64,000 nucleotides of DNA from Porodaedalea pini. Taxonomy: Eukaryota; Basidiomycota; Agaricomycetes; Hymenochaetales; Hymenochaetaceae. The position numbers were made by a program, and so were the translations under genes. The first letter of the stretch is position 1; every line of letters begins with the position of its first letter. The notes under the pieces were generated by a model, which ran no database searches, was not told the origin of the DNA, and saw only the letters and a program-made list of their open reading frames with translations. Location: positions 186,001-250,000 of the forward strand of contig NBAY01000029.1 of the NCBI GenBank assembly GCA_002794775.1. The letters are read 5' to 3'. Of the stretch, positions 10,571 to 22,100 are shown piece by piece.

Positions 10571-11379
10571 GCTTCCGCTAACAGAAAGGCGGTAGTTTAA
10601 ATTGTGGCCTGTATTTCTATCTCAACTTTTGATCTCATCATACCTTTTGTTATCACCATGCTGTCCAAATCAATATCGTCAATCCTATTCTGCAACTCTC
10701 CTCAATACTTTTAATTCTCATCAACGCGCACAAGAGCAAACGAAGCAAGTATTCCCTCTTCAATATGCCCTCATTGTAGCATTTGCCTCGGAAAGCTCAA
10801 TCCGGGGTGCTTGAGGTGCGTCGAGTAACCGTATTATTTCCCAAGGACCAACGCCAAGCTGACCACTCTCCACGTTCGTTCTAGGACTTTCATTGGTATC
10901 CTCCAAGTTCAGGAGATAATCATGGACGCTCGTTTACAACTAGGTCTGGACCGAAGTCGGGTGATCGCGATTTATTATTACTGATCTATGTATTCGTATC
11001 TAGGTGAGGGTCTTGAGAAGTGTCAAGATGCGCTCGACGCGCCGACACTCATAATTTCCGTCTACCGCCATGCCCTGCGTTCCTTTACACCTAAAACTAC
11101 TCCAGCACCTCGAAATCACGGCCGTACGTTTTTGAGGATGTAGTGGCTGGGTCCATTGAGACATGGTTGAAAACGAAGCATCAACAAACTTACGCCATCC
11201 GAGTTACTGAGTGGTCCCTGTACGTGCATGCGGTTCATATAACTGTCTTCCGGCTTGCAGTCACCGAACGAGCGCTGAAGTGAGATGACGATTACATATC
11301 ACGGCCTGGGAACGCATAAACCCTCTCACATCGAAAGTACTGTATCTAGAGAATGAGGCGGAGGCCTCAGCGGTGACCG
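10571..11379. other. Conserved non-coding downstream part of unit 1
   Basis: Similar to 39535-40730 and in part to 43124-43560 (for example TTATTTCCCAAG and the CTCATCA/CGCACAAGAGCAAA region). No convincing gene. It ends GCGGTGACCG, the insertion point of the LTR element. Confidence 0.6.
11376..11379. repeat. Target-site duplication ACCG (left)
   Basis: ACCG directly precedes LTR base 11380 and recurs at 32407-32410 directly after the other LTR. The uninterrupted paralogous site at 40721-40740 reads GCGGTGACCGAAGATGACCC with a single ACCG, which confirms the duplication. Confidence 0.85.
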
Positions 11380-12222
11380 TGTAGGGGTGCAGACTCTTCT
11401 AATCCGAAGGGCGATCCGGGCTAGCACTCGTGTTCGACCCAAGGGGGACTGCGGTGACTCGGTATACCGAGAGGGACAACCTAAGTAGAGCGAGGTTCGA
11501 GATATGAAGACTCGGCGATACGGATACCTGCGGGATTCCGGTTAGACCAAGGCTCGGGCGGGTAAAATCGGCACTTGTGGCAGCGGCCGAGGGCGTTCGG
11601 TGATTGGGTGACGGAGTTCTGAGAGTCGGTGACAGAGTCGGTGTATACTGTTTTTCAGAACGAGAGTTGGGCGAGTAGTGCGTAGTAATGCATATAGTAG
11701 ATTGCGGTCTAGAGGTGGAGAGGGGACTGTCTGTCTCTGTACTGTTGCTCCTCTGTCTCTATTCTCTCTGTGTCCCCGTCTGTCTACAAACTACCGCGAA
11801 TTTATACTAAACTGAAGCAGAGAAAGCGGTGCGAGATTCGGCCGAGTCTGTATGAACAGATGTGAAGGTGAGTCAGCAATCGGCCTGCGCACATCACACA
11901 GCCGATCGTTGTGGAGTGGTGTTGTAGTGCCCACCCTGCTCTCTCGTCTCCCACCACTGCACAACTGTATCCCACGTCCTTGTCCTACTCCCCATATCCT
12001 TCCACCTATGCCCACGAGAGTCAGTCGTCCATGTGCTGATCGAGTTCATACGACATCCGTCCGTCCAATCATGTCCATACCAAGAATTAATAATAAAGAG
12101 TCGGCCGCCGATTACGAATGAATAAATGGTAATGTTCAGCAGCCGGTAAAGGGAGTCAAAGGAGTAGTGTAAGTGAAGGGAGAAAGACTCGGCCGGCATG
12201 TAGGTGATGGTTAATTGCTACA
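11380..12222 (-). repeat. LTR (3' LTR of the large element)
   Basis: Begins TGTAGGGG and ends GCTACA; 843 bp. Compared by eye with 31564-32406 it has 13 differences, all transitions, 11 of them at CpG positions. Confidence 0.93.
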
Positions 12223-13341
12223 TCTCCCGGGGGGCCAGAAAAAAAAGTGTTTGCGGTGTACATGAGAAGTGGTTGAATTGGAAATTAAAGAATGTGTAAT
12301 GGGCGAGGTTTGGTGCATTCTGTGGTATTTAATGGTGTGAAGAAGAAGAAGAAGAGGTTGACGGTTCACTGATCAATGCCGAAATCGCACCCTGGAGTTT
12401 TGTGATGTGCGCTATTTGCTGCGCTGTGGAGATCCTGATGCCGCTGGCCTCAGAATCGGCTCTATTAGGTTCGACTCGACTCAGGACAGTCTTACAAGTA
12501 TCCCCGATGCATTTTGGGACACTTTCAGTGTTTGGCAGGATTAACTCGATGCATACAGCTTGGTTCTGCACCAGTGAGCCACCAAAGTCTATTTTCGGTC
12601 AGGTCTGGTATTGTTCCGAGCCTCCCAAAGCTTAATTACTCATGTGCCTGAGTTCCGGCTCCGAGTTCCGGCTATTTGGTGTTGTTTGGCTAGAGCCTCC
12701 AGTCTGTCTTTGTGTCCTTTGTACGCCGCTCAGAGGCTCAACCCTCTGTTGGTTATTTAAACACTCATGTAAATGTCTCAAAAATACAAGTTTAGTTCCC
12801 CTGAGTCAGTCCCAGTCTTTAGTTCTCGTCTCTGTTGCCGTTCAGTGTCGTTCCGTCCGTTCTGTCTCGAGTCCCGTTTTCGGCCAAATCTTGCTTTCGC
12901 TATATCACCCTCAATTCTTAACCGATTCTCGAGCTCTCTTCAGATTCTTAATCTCGTCGAAAATCTCTTTCGAACACTGTCTTTTCTTGCACGATTCCGA
13001 GCCCGCGTCGTAGAGCTACAAAAATAGCTTTTGGTTCCGGGAGTTCCGTGCGTTCCGCCAGCTGCAACCAGTGCAACTGCCATATCTCTGTCAATTCTGC
13101 ACCGCATCTCAAGATCTTTTCAGATTCAGAATCGTCTCGACGAATCGTTTCGATTACTGTCTTCACTGGCAAGTTTCCGAGCCTGGGTTGTCAAGATCGT
13201 AGTTGCTCTTTGTTCTCTGACCGCATTTAGGCACGTTTTGCCGGTCGTCCATTGTACTTGCGTCCTTGAGTTGACACCTAGCCCTGAGTATTCCCCTACA
13301 CTTCCCTACACTTCCTGACACTATCCCCTCCACCAGACACA
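12223..13341. other. 3' untranslated part of the large LTR element
   Basis: No frame with a recognised motif. Plus-strand frames at 12642-13318 look like chance openings in Ser/Phe/Leu-rich sequence. Next to the LTR the minus strand carries GGGAGA, a weak polypurine tract. Confidence 0.5.
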
Positions 13342-13800
13342 CTAGAGTGAACCCCCAGTGGCCGAACTCAACCAGGTCCAAGTCTGCCAGTAGACCATAC
13401 CATCACCTTTCAGTGTGACCATGTCACAGAGGTTCTCGAGTTGGACTGATGGGGCTGGGTGGTGTATGCTCGTCTGGAGGTCCGGGTGCCATGGGATAAT
13501 TGCAATCCAGATCAGGTCATGTGTCACTGCCAAATGTAGATGCTGATTCACTGGCAGCTCCAGGCCTTGATTAATGACACATTTTGTGTGGTTGTTGATC
13601 AAGGTCGGTCAGGGTTGGAACTGGACGTCGATCACCATGTACAGGTGCAGGAAGAACTCGTGCACCTTCATGCCAGGCTCGGCGATCAAGCGCCAGAAGT
13701 GCTGGTGAGATCCAGAGTGGCGTAGGACATCCCTGAGGGTGGCCTGACGTGAGTGATGGCGTGTGACAGCGAGAGTGAATGATATCGACCAGTTGTGAAC
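13342..13800 (-). pseudogene. Possible accessory ORF of the large LTR element
   Basis: Reads in one minus frame of about 150 codons with a single TGA at about 13603, flanked by plausible coding sequence (HSGSHQHFWRLIAEPGMK before it, LVNQH/WIAIIPWHPD-like text after it), and stops at 13342-13344. No family was recognised and the start is unknown. It may be the 3' part of the gene at 14168-15046 or a separate gene. The evidence is only frame continuity and composition. Confidence 0.35.
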
Positions 13801-14167
13801 CCTGTGTATGTCATCTGGGCATAGGATTCAGTTGTCATAGAAAGACTCGGCGCTGGTTTGGTCTGAATGCATGGTTGGTGAAGGGGTAGAAGTGAAGAAG
13901 AACAAAGTTGAATTATTCAAGAGGGGGATATTGTAGGGCAGGTGATTCTAAATGAAAAAAAAGGAGGGGGTATTTTATAGAGACTCGGAGTTATTAATTA
14001 GTGCGATGTTCGGTGTAAGAGAAAAAAAAATTGGGAGCGGAGAGAAAGTAAAATAGAGAGGGTCAGTGTCTGTTGTCAAACGAAAACGGGGTTCTTTGTT
14101 ATTAAAGGAATGGAGGGGTACTCTATTTTGCATAATGTAACATGAGGCGTTTGAGTCAGGGGGGGTA

Positions 14168-15046
14168 TCAAGAGAAATGCACCGGGTGTTCGGCTTTAGC
14201 CTCCCCATCCGTCATAGCTGATCCTTCCTGTGCGATCCTTCCATACTTGGCTGCGAACATTGCATTGAAGTCGTTCCATGATGCGATCAAGTTCATGTGC
14301 TCGCCCAGGTTGATCAGTACAATGTGGTGCTCATTGAGTTGACCGACTAACTGTGAGAGTAGTTCATGGGCTTTGACGGCTTGTTCCCAAGCAGTTTCGG
14401 TGAGGCAGGCCATCGAGATCGCTGTTTCCTGAAGGGCTGACTGTTGTGCTTTGCATGCTGTACACTCCTACTCAGCATCTTCGAGCATTGCTGCGAAGTC
14501 GGCCTGCTCGGCTTCTGCAGAAATCAGCAATTCCCGGGCTTCATACAGTTGGCTGAGGTATGCCGGTTGGATGTAGGACACCATTGCTGTAGCGTTGAAC
14601 CGAGAGAGGGTCAGGGCTGATTTGTAGGAGGTCGCCTTCCTGCTCACGATCCGTCTGAACACCGTGCGGTATACTTCTTTGTACGCGAGTTGTGTGAGCC
14701 CCTCACAATCGGGGCTGGCTATGGTGACTGCGGTGCAGAATTGAGACCACGAACCTCCAGCGAGTGCAGGTGAATGCAAGAGTCGCTCTTGTATTTCAGG
14801 TGTGCAGAATGTGTAGGCCACGTATATCAGAGTCGGGTCTGTGGGCGTGAGCTTATCGAATGTGAACAGTAGTTCTGCTGTGAACTTGGTGAATGAGGTC
14901 GTTGCCGGGTTGTACACGACTATCTGCGAGACCCCTGTTGGGTGAGGGTTGGCCAGTGCAAGGTCGCCAGGCATTGGGTTGGGCATGCAGTGTGCCATGC
15001 CCTTGAGGACAATTGTGTGGGGAGGGGTAATGTCGGTACTTTCCAT
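14168..15046 (-). pseudogene. Accessory ORF of the large LTR element, one amber stop
   Basis: ATG at 15046 opens a 292-codon frame broken once by TAG at 14468-14470 (a CAG-to-TAG change would explain it). The sequence on both sides is Ala/Glu/Leu-rich and helical. The N-terminal part has aromatic and hydrophobic blocks (GVSQIVVYNPATTSFTKF, LIYVAYTFCTPEIQERLL) that look like a folded domain. No catalytic motif was seen and no family recognised. It lies downstream of pol in the element's sense direction and is divergent from the plus-strand gene at 22101. The nested chromovirus sits between them. Confidence 0.55.
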
Positions 15047-15371
15047 TGTGGGCAGGGTCAGATGTTGTTTCTTTTTTTCTTTTTATCGCTTTCAGTAATG
15101 TCGTGTCTTTTTAAGGACAGTTGCGGCGCCTGAGTTGTTTGTGTGTCTGTATTGGGTGGACCTCTCTGTATTGGTCATGCCATCAGTCGGCGGAGTACAC
15201 ATTTGTTGCATGTTTTGGGCGATTCATTTGCATGCTTCAGTTGGTCCTTTGGTGGGTGATTTGTGACAGTGATGGTGTCATTTTCTCATGGTCGGCAGCC
15301 GGTCGATCAGCAGATTTGGGTGTCTTTTTAGTCCAATGTTTCGTGTTTTGTGTGTTTGGTACCAGTCCATG

Positions 15372-15796
15372 TGTTAGGCGGGAGTCCGGGAGACAGCTCA
15401 GACTGGGCAGGCCTCGGCTGACTGTCATCTGGGACGTGTTATACTTGAGCGGGGACTCGGGACACACTGTACTCAGGCTAGGTCGTCATGGAGGTAAGAG
15501 GATTAATACAAGTCTAAACTAATACAAGGGGGACGAGTCTCACCTAGGTCGTCGCAGAGGTAAGAGGAAAAGCAGAACAAGGAGTTCATGCAATTCCTGA
15601 GACCTTATATAGCGACGACCATGAGACTATATTACCTAACATTACATAACGAGCGGGAATGGAACGAATGAAGGTCATGTGAAGGGAGTGTGGGAAGTGA
15701 TTGGAAAGATGATTAAAGATAATAAGAAAGAGCGGTTAAAAGGAAAGGAAAGGGGAAAGGGGAAATAAAGAAAGGGTGAAAGTTCGAGTTCTGACA
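15372..15796 (-). repeat. LTR of the nested chromovirus (3' LTR)
   Basis: 425 bp, TGTTAGG...CTGACA. It differs from the partner at 21225-21649 at 16 positions by eye, 12 of them explainable as CpG transitions. The 3' half of the LTR is identical between the two. On the minus strand, AAGGGGGG at 15799-15806 just upstream is the polypurine tract. Confidence 0.93.
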
Positions 15797-15901
15797 TTAC
15801 CCCCCCTTCAAGGTTGGGCGTCCCGACCAACCAAGATCGCGGTCGTCTGGCTCGGTGTCGATGAAGAGTGGGCGAAGTCCTTGGCGAGGAATTTCGAGTT
15901 T

Positions 15902-18900
15902 TCAAGGAGCGCCAGGGTGTTTTCGATAGAATTCAGCGATTGCGTCCTTTGCGTTCTCGCCAAAGTCCATCTCGGGCTGCCATGTTGGTTCGTTGTAGCC
16001 AACCCACTTGACGAGGTATTGTAGCTTCCCTCGGTGCAGACGCGAGTCTATGACTTCCTCTATCTCGTACTCTTCCTCGTTGTCAACGATGTCAGGTGGC
16101 GGTGGCGGCTGTTGTTTCTGACTTTCGAAGGACGGTTCAACTGCGGGTTTCAGTAGGGCCTCATTGAAGACCGGGTGGACCTTTTTCCATCGCTTTGGGA
16201 GCTTGAGCTTGTACGCACTCGCTCCCACCTTGTCAACGATCTCGAAGGGCCCATACCACTTGTCCACTAGCTTCTTCGTCGGCGAGTCTGTGCTGATGTT
16301 TCGCCCATCGAGGAAAATCTTGTCTCCAGCCTTGTACTCCACTGAAGCCCCTGCTGTCCGGTCGTGGTAGCGCTTCATGTCCTCTGCCGCCTTGACCAGA
16401 TTGTCCTTTGCTACACGATGAGTCTCCTTGATGTGCTTCATGAATTCTTCTGCCGACATGTTGGCAGAGGAAGTTCGTACGGTGTCGAAGCTCTTAGGGT
16501 GACGTCCGGTGTTCGCGTAGAAGGGTGACATTTTCGTCGCTGAGTGTTTGCGGTTATTGTAAGCGAACTCTGCGAGAGGGAGCCAGTCTTTCCAGTCTGA
16601 TTGCCGATGGTTAACGAAGATTCGGAGATACTGTTCGAGCTCTTGGTTGACACGTTCCGTCTGACCATCCATTTGTGGGTGGTATGCAGTTGACGGGTTG
16701 CCTTCGATGTGCAGGAGATTGTACAGTTCCTTCATCATCGACGCATCGAACTGCGTGCCTCTGTCGTGGATGATCTTCTTTGGTAGACCATGGAGACAGA
16801 AGACGTGGTCGTGATATAACTGAGCCATACCTTCCGCTGACAATTTTGTCGTTGTCGGGATCGCATGCATCTGCTTCGAGAACCTGTCCACAAAGACGCA
16901 GATCACGTTGTGTCCCTTAGAGTCCAGGAGCTCTCCGATTAGGTCGACCATGACGATTTCCCAAGGACCTTCAGGGACTGCGTTTGGGTGAAGCGGCCTC
17001 GACCTCGACGTTCTTAAGGCTTTTGTCCATTGACAGCGGTCACATCCTCGGACATATGCTCGGACATCGGAGAACATCGATGTCCACCAGAAATCGTGAC
17101 GGACGAGCTCTACTGTCTTTGATGCTCCCGGATGACCGGCGAGTACCGAGTCGTGGCACTCTCGTAACACGGCCTCCTTCATCATCGACGGAACGTATAT
17201 CTTGCCTTTCATCTGCCACAACCCGTCGACTTTCGTCATGTTCATCGGCCTCTCCGATTCGTCCTGCGCCCTCTGCGCTTCACCCACTCGTTCCACCATC
17301 TCATCGCATGATGTTCGCACTACCCCACGGTTCAGCCACTTGTCCTTAATGAACACGACGCCGTCGTTGTCATCCTTGCCCTGATCATAGCCCGCCTTGC
17401 GTGACAGCAAGTCGGCCTTGCCCATCGTCTTCCCCGACTTGTGTTCGAGGTGGAAGTCGAATTCTTCAAGTTCGGTTCGCCAGCGAGCTTGACAATAGCT
17501 CAGCTTCTGCGCTGACTTGAAGTAGGTGAGGTTGGCGTGGTCGGACCAGATTTTGATCTTGTGGCGAGCTCCAAGGAGGTACTGCTGCCACTCCTTGAGC
17601 GCTGAAACGATTGCGAGCATCTCCTTGTCGTAGATCTCGTAGTTTCGTTCCGCTGGTTCGAGCGCCTCTGATCTGTAGGCGATCACCCTCCACTTTCCTT
17701 CCTGCCTCTGTAACAACACACCACTGAGTGCAAAGTTTGACGAGTCCGCCTCCACGTGGAAAGGGCCTTCGTCGTTGGCAATGGCTAGGACTGGAGGTGA
17801 GCAGAGACGTCGTCTCAGCTCCTCAAATGCTTCCTGCTGTTCGGTCTCCCATACCCAGTCCTTCTTGCCCATTAACGACGTCAACGGTCGGACCACCTTG
17901 CTGTAGTCCTTAATAAACCGTCTCAGCCAGTTTCCCATGCCGAGGAACTGTTGCAGCTCCTTGAGGTTTCATGGGACAGGCCAGTTTGCTATCGCGTCCG
18001 TCTTTGCCGGGTCAGCCCTGATTTCGCCGTTGCCAATGATATGACCGAGGTACTTGACGACTTTGGCATCGAATTCGCACTTCTCCGGCTTCAGGTACAG
18101 GCCATTTTCTCGGAGGATCTGGAGTACGCGCCTCGACGTGTCGATATGCTCCTCTATGGTTTCTGAGAGGATTAGGATGTCGTCGAGGTATACGATGATC
18201 AGGTTAGCATAGATCAGGTCCTTGAAGATATGGTTGACAAAAGCCTGGAACGTGGCTGGCGCATTGCAAAGGCCAAAGAACATGACCGTTGGTTCGAAGA
18301 GGCCCATGTTCGTGTGAAACGCTGCCTTCCATTCGTCACCCTCGCGGATCCGGATATTGTAGTACCCCCAGCGAAGGTCAAGCTTAGTGATGTACTTCGC
18401 TTTCTTGACCTTGTCGACGAGTTCATCGATGAGAGGGAGGGGATACTTGTTCTTGATTGTACCATCATTGAGCTTACGGTAATCCTGGATCGGGCGTAGC
18501 AATTTGTCGGCTTTCTTAATGAAGAAGAAAGGTGACGCCATGGGTGATATCGATCGTCGGATGCGACCAGACTTCAAGTTTTCATCGAGGAAGTCCTTGA
18601 GTGACTGTTGCTCCGTCGGTGTGAGTGGGTAGATCTTACAGTCGCTCGGTTTGAAGTCGGGCTTCAAGTCGATGACATGATCCCAGGGTCGGTGTTCAGG
18701 CAGTTTCTTGAAGCCTTTTTCGCTGAAAACGTCGGCATAGTCATCGAGGTACGCGGGCCAGGACGCCTTGTCCATTCGTGTTTCGCTCACCCTCCTCATC
18801 TGCTCCACCACCTCCTTTACCTTGCCTAGGTCCTCTACCGGCTCCCCCTTGATCGTACATTCCTCTGGACAACGAGTGAATTCAATCGAACCCGTTTTCC

Positions 18901-19423
18901 AGTCAACCTCAGGGTTATGATGTCGAAGCCAGTTGTACCCCAGGAATATGTTTGATGACGCTAGGGACGTTACTGCAAGGACAATCCTTTCCTTGTGGTG
19001 GCCGATCATGAGCTCGACTTCAACGTATTCTTCAATCAACCCAGCCTCGTTGTGCGTGCCATCGGCGTTGAGCACTGTGAGGGGTCGGATGTAACACTTC
19101 GTTTCTAACCCATACCGTTCGACAAACCTCACGTCGATGCACGATCCTGTACACCCCGAGTCCACAAGAGCGTGTGCGTCCACCTCTCTCACTTCGCCCG
19201 CTACGCTTTGTCCGACGTTCAGGAGAAGGTCCAGCTGGCGTCCACCAGTTCCTCTCATGAACAGCTGTTCGTACTCCTCATCTTTATTCACACCGGTGGG
19301 GACTTTGTAATTGGAAAAACCATCGATGTCGTTTGCATCTACGTATTGTACAGACAGTTGGTTATATTTTAGCGAATCCAGATTCGAAGTCCCTTGTTCT
19401 TCTTGGTCAGTCGCCCTGATGAC
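15902..19423 (-). pseudogene. pol: pol of nested chromovirus: protease-RT-RNase H-integrase-chromodomain
   Basis: Single minus frame from about 19423 to 15902 with one TGA at 17969-17971. In order: aspartic protease (HALVDSGCTGS, about 19150), RT (LPLIDELVDK, FGLCNAPATFQ, and VYLDDILI as the catalytic YxDD box, about 18190), the TGA between the RT and the RT connection, RNase H (EADSSNFALSGVLL), integrase HHCC finger (HPGASKTVEL..CDRCQ), DDE core (MVDLIGEL, IHDRGTQF, ERVNQELEQ) and a chromodomain (EVIDSRLHRGKLQYLVKWVG). The frame has no early ATG and overlaps the end of gag in the -1 frame, which suggests Gag-Pol production by frameshifting. Apart from the one stop it looks intact. Confidence 0.93.
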
Positions 19424-20502
19424 TACGCCTGACCCTTCGCAAAACCCTGCGAGTCGACGACCTCTTCGTCATTGTCTTCTTCCTCCACATAGTCCTCTAC
19501 AGTCGTCCTTCGAGTGTCTACGACTTCCTCAAATGCCGACTCCTTCATCGCGCTGAGCTTGTCGGCGAGGATACAATGTTCGCCTGGCGCCATCAGCTCC
19601 AGCATGCGCTGGATGATCGGTTTCCCCTGCGGGCACTTGCTCTTAAAGTGGTCCAGCCCGCCGCAAATCCAGCACGCTCGTCGTCGTTGCGCCTCATTCA
19701 TCGAGACGTCCATTGGCTGACCAGCACCTCCAAAGGTAATGCCAGTCACATCGCGCTTGTTGACGTGGGGGGCTGCAAACGGACGGCGGATGGGCGGTGC
19801 CTGCTGGACCTGTGGGCGCGTGGGGGGTAGTGCACGGCCTCGTTGGATGGTGCGGATCTGCTGTTCGCCATGATCGATTTCGACGGCCTTCTTTTTCCAG
19901 TCTTCGTACTTCGTTGGGACCGGCGTCGACCTCAGTACTCCACGGACTACTTCGATGTTCATCGCGCGCTTTAGGTGATTGCAGATGACACCCTCATCTG
20001 TTAGCTCCGCTGCTTTGATGACTACATCGAGGTCTTGGAAGAATTCGTCGGCTGAGAGGTCCTTCTGGGTCTTTTCTCGGAACTTCTTCAACGCTTTCTC
20101 CTTTCTGTTTGGGTCGTCGAAGGATGCATCCAGTCATTCCTGGAACCTTGTCCAGCTATCCATGAAGCTCACAACGCCATTCGTTGTGAACTCCTGAACG
20201 TAATTCTGCGCCCACATCGACGCGTTACCGCCCTTGAGATAGGAGAGTGCGATGTAGATCTTGCTCGATGACGAGGGGTACCTCGTGGGGTTCGCCGATA
20301 CGAAGAGTAGAACTTCGTGCTTGAAGTCGAGGTAATCGTCACCACCAGCGAATTCGCGTGGCCGAGCGACATCAATGTTGGGGGGCGGAGCATTTGAGGT
20401 TTGCGCAGCGGGGGCATTCACCGCTTGTTGAGTGAAGGCCGCAGTGATTAACGCTGCGAGCTCTCGTTGTTGTTGTTGAGTAAAACCCGTAGATGTTGAC
20501 AT
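19423..20502 (-). pseudogene. gag: gag of nested chromovirus, one TGA
   Basis: The likely start is ATG at 20502 (MSTSTGFTQQQQ). The capsid region contains PREFAGGDDYLDFKHEV. TGA at 20134-20136 interrupts an otherwise continuous frame, with coding text resuming directly (LDASFDDPNRKEKAL). A CCHC zinc knuckle, CWICGGLDHFKSKCP, lies at about 19660, followed by an acidic tail. It ends with TAG at 19423-19425. Length is about 359 residues if the stop is ignored. An open frame extends upstream to about 20880 without an ATG. Confidence 0.88.
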
Positions 20503-21224
20503 TGTTGGTTCGGGCGTGTGGGACAGATGTTCGGGAGGTGTCAGTGGCGAAGAGTCTCTTCGGGGCGTACGATATCCTCCTGGTTCGCTTGGGAGGATAA
20601 CCGATGATGTTGTGACTGTCGGTGATGATGGCGCACGTTGAGTTCTAGGCGCCCACCGAACTCGTTGAGCTTGTTCGTTAGTCAAGTACCAAGCGTGTCT
20701 GAGGTCGCTCCACCAGAGGTCGTGGGTGACGTTCTCGCTGTCAGTTACGACGTACAAAGCGCGGTCAGGGTCGAACCGCGACAATGAGGGTAGCGCCCGC
20801 TGTTGTTCCTCTGTGAGATCTATTTTGACTAGACTGGAGGGGGAACAGGGATGGGTTGCGAGTTGGATACAGGGTTACGCCAACGTTGAATGGGTTCATC
20901 GGCGAGGTTGATGACGAGGCGGTAGGAGCCGAGTGAGATCACGAACGAGATTGTTGTCGAGGCTTGTACTCGTCTCGTCACCCACGTCCACGTCAGGTGC
21001 GTGCTCCACCAGAGGCTAATCCGGAGAGCCAGGGTCGGGAAAGGTTGGTTGGAGTGATTACGTAATACACAAACATCCGAAAACGTCCGGGCAGGGTTGA
21101 GGGTTGTCGTTTAGGGGGTTTACGCATCAGGTCCTTCGAGGGGAGCGCTCCTCTAGACCGAGTGAGGGCGAGTCGACAGCGACGACGTACGCTGGGGATG
21201 AGCCTGGGTGGGGTTCTGCTTTTA

Positions 21225-21649
21225 TGTTAGGCAGGAGTCCAGGAGACGGCTCGGACTGGGCAGGCCTCGGCTGACTGTCGTCTGGGACGTGTTATACTCG
21301 AGCGGGGACTCGGGACACGCTGTACTCAGGCTAGGTCGTTGCGGAGGTAAGAGGATTAATACAAGTCTAAACTAATACAAGGGGGACGAGTCTCACCTAG
21401 GTCGTCGCAGAGATAAGAGGAAAAGCAGAACAAGGAGTTCATGCGATTCCTGAGGCCTCTTATAGTGACGACCATGAGACTATATTACCTAACATTACAT
21501 AACGAGCGGGAATGGAACGAATGAAGGTCATGTGAAGGGAGTGTGGGAAGTGATTGGAAAGATGATTAAAGATAATAAGAAAGAGCGGTTAAAAGGAAAG
21601 GAAAGGGGAAAGGGGAAATAAAGAAAGGGTGAAAGTTCGAGTTCTGACA
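21225..21649 (-). repeat. LTR of the nested chromovirus (5' LTR)
   Basis: Partner of 15372-15796 with identical length. It is followed by the TSD CCATG at 21650-21654. I saw no clear tRNA primer-binding site next to it on the minus strand, so priming may be atypical. Confidence 0.93.
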
Positions 21650-22100
21650 CCATGTCTCTGTATTGCCGGTTGTGATTTTTGTTTGGTGGTCCTGGTTTGG
21701 CATAGTTATCTTCTTTGGTGTTCGTTTTCTGTTGAGTATTTGTGTGTTGCGTGCCTCGGGGTCCCCTTTTGGTAGGAGCGGGCTTGCAGTTGGCTGCTAG
21801 TGTTCGGTGTGTGCCTGGGTTTGTTGTGAGTGATCGGTGGGTTTGTGCTGTATTTGGTGTGGTATGGATCCATGTGTGATTGGCTTTTGAGGTGTGTGAT
21901 TGTCGAGAACCATTTTGGGTGCTTCGGTGATCTTGAAATGACCGGGTTCCACGTCGTGCTTCTTGAGTGCGATCATGGCGCTTGTTCTGGTCCGGTAACA
22001 TGGGGGTGTGATTCCTGTTGGTAAAGATCGTCATAGTTTTCGAAATGTGCCCCCCCTCTACTTTTTACTACCACCTCCTCTATCTCACCTTACCCTTTTG

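Larger units (their letters stand above)
15372..21649 (-). mobile_element. Nested Ty3/Gypsy chromovirus (6,278 bp)
   Basis: LTRs of 425 bp each (15372-15796 and 21225-21649) with a perfect 5 bp TSD, CCATG (15367-15371 and 21650-21654). Minus-strand gag and pol, with a C-terminal chromodomain on the integrase. It is complete in structure with two internal TGA stops. It is inserted in the same orientation as its host element, in the about 780 bp spacer between two divergent accessory genes. Confidence 0.95.

Noticed and set aside
12642..13318. Plus-strand ORFs near the large element's LTR taken as genes
   Set aside because: Overlapping frames of Ser/Phe/Leu-rich text without motifs or splice logic; more likely untranslated sequence of the element.
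13342..15046. envelope gene of the large LTR element
   Set aside because: No signal peptide, membrane span or glycoprotein features in the accessory ORFs.
16984..17384. Plus-strand ORFs inside the pol genes
   Set aside because: They are antisense shadows of conserved minus-strand RT/integrase coding sequence.
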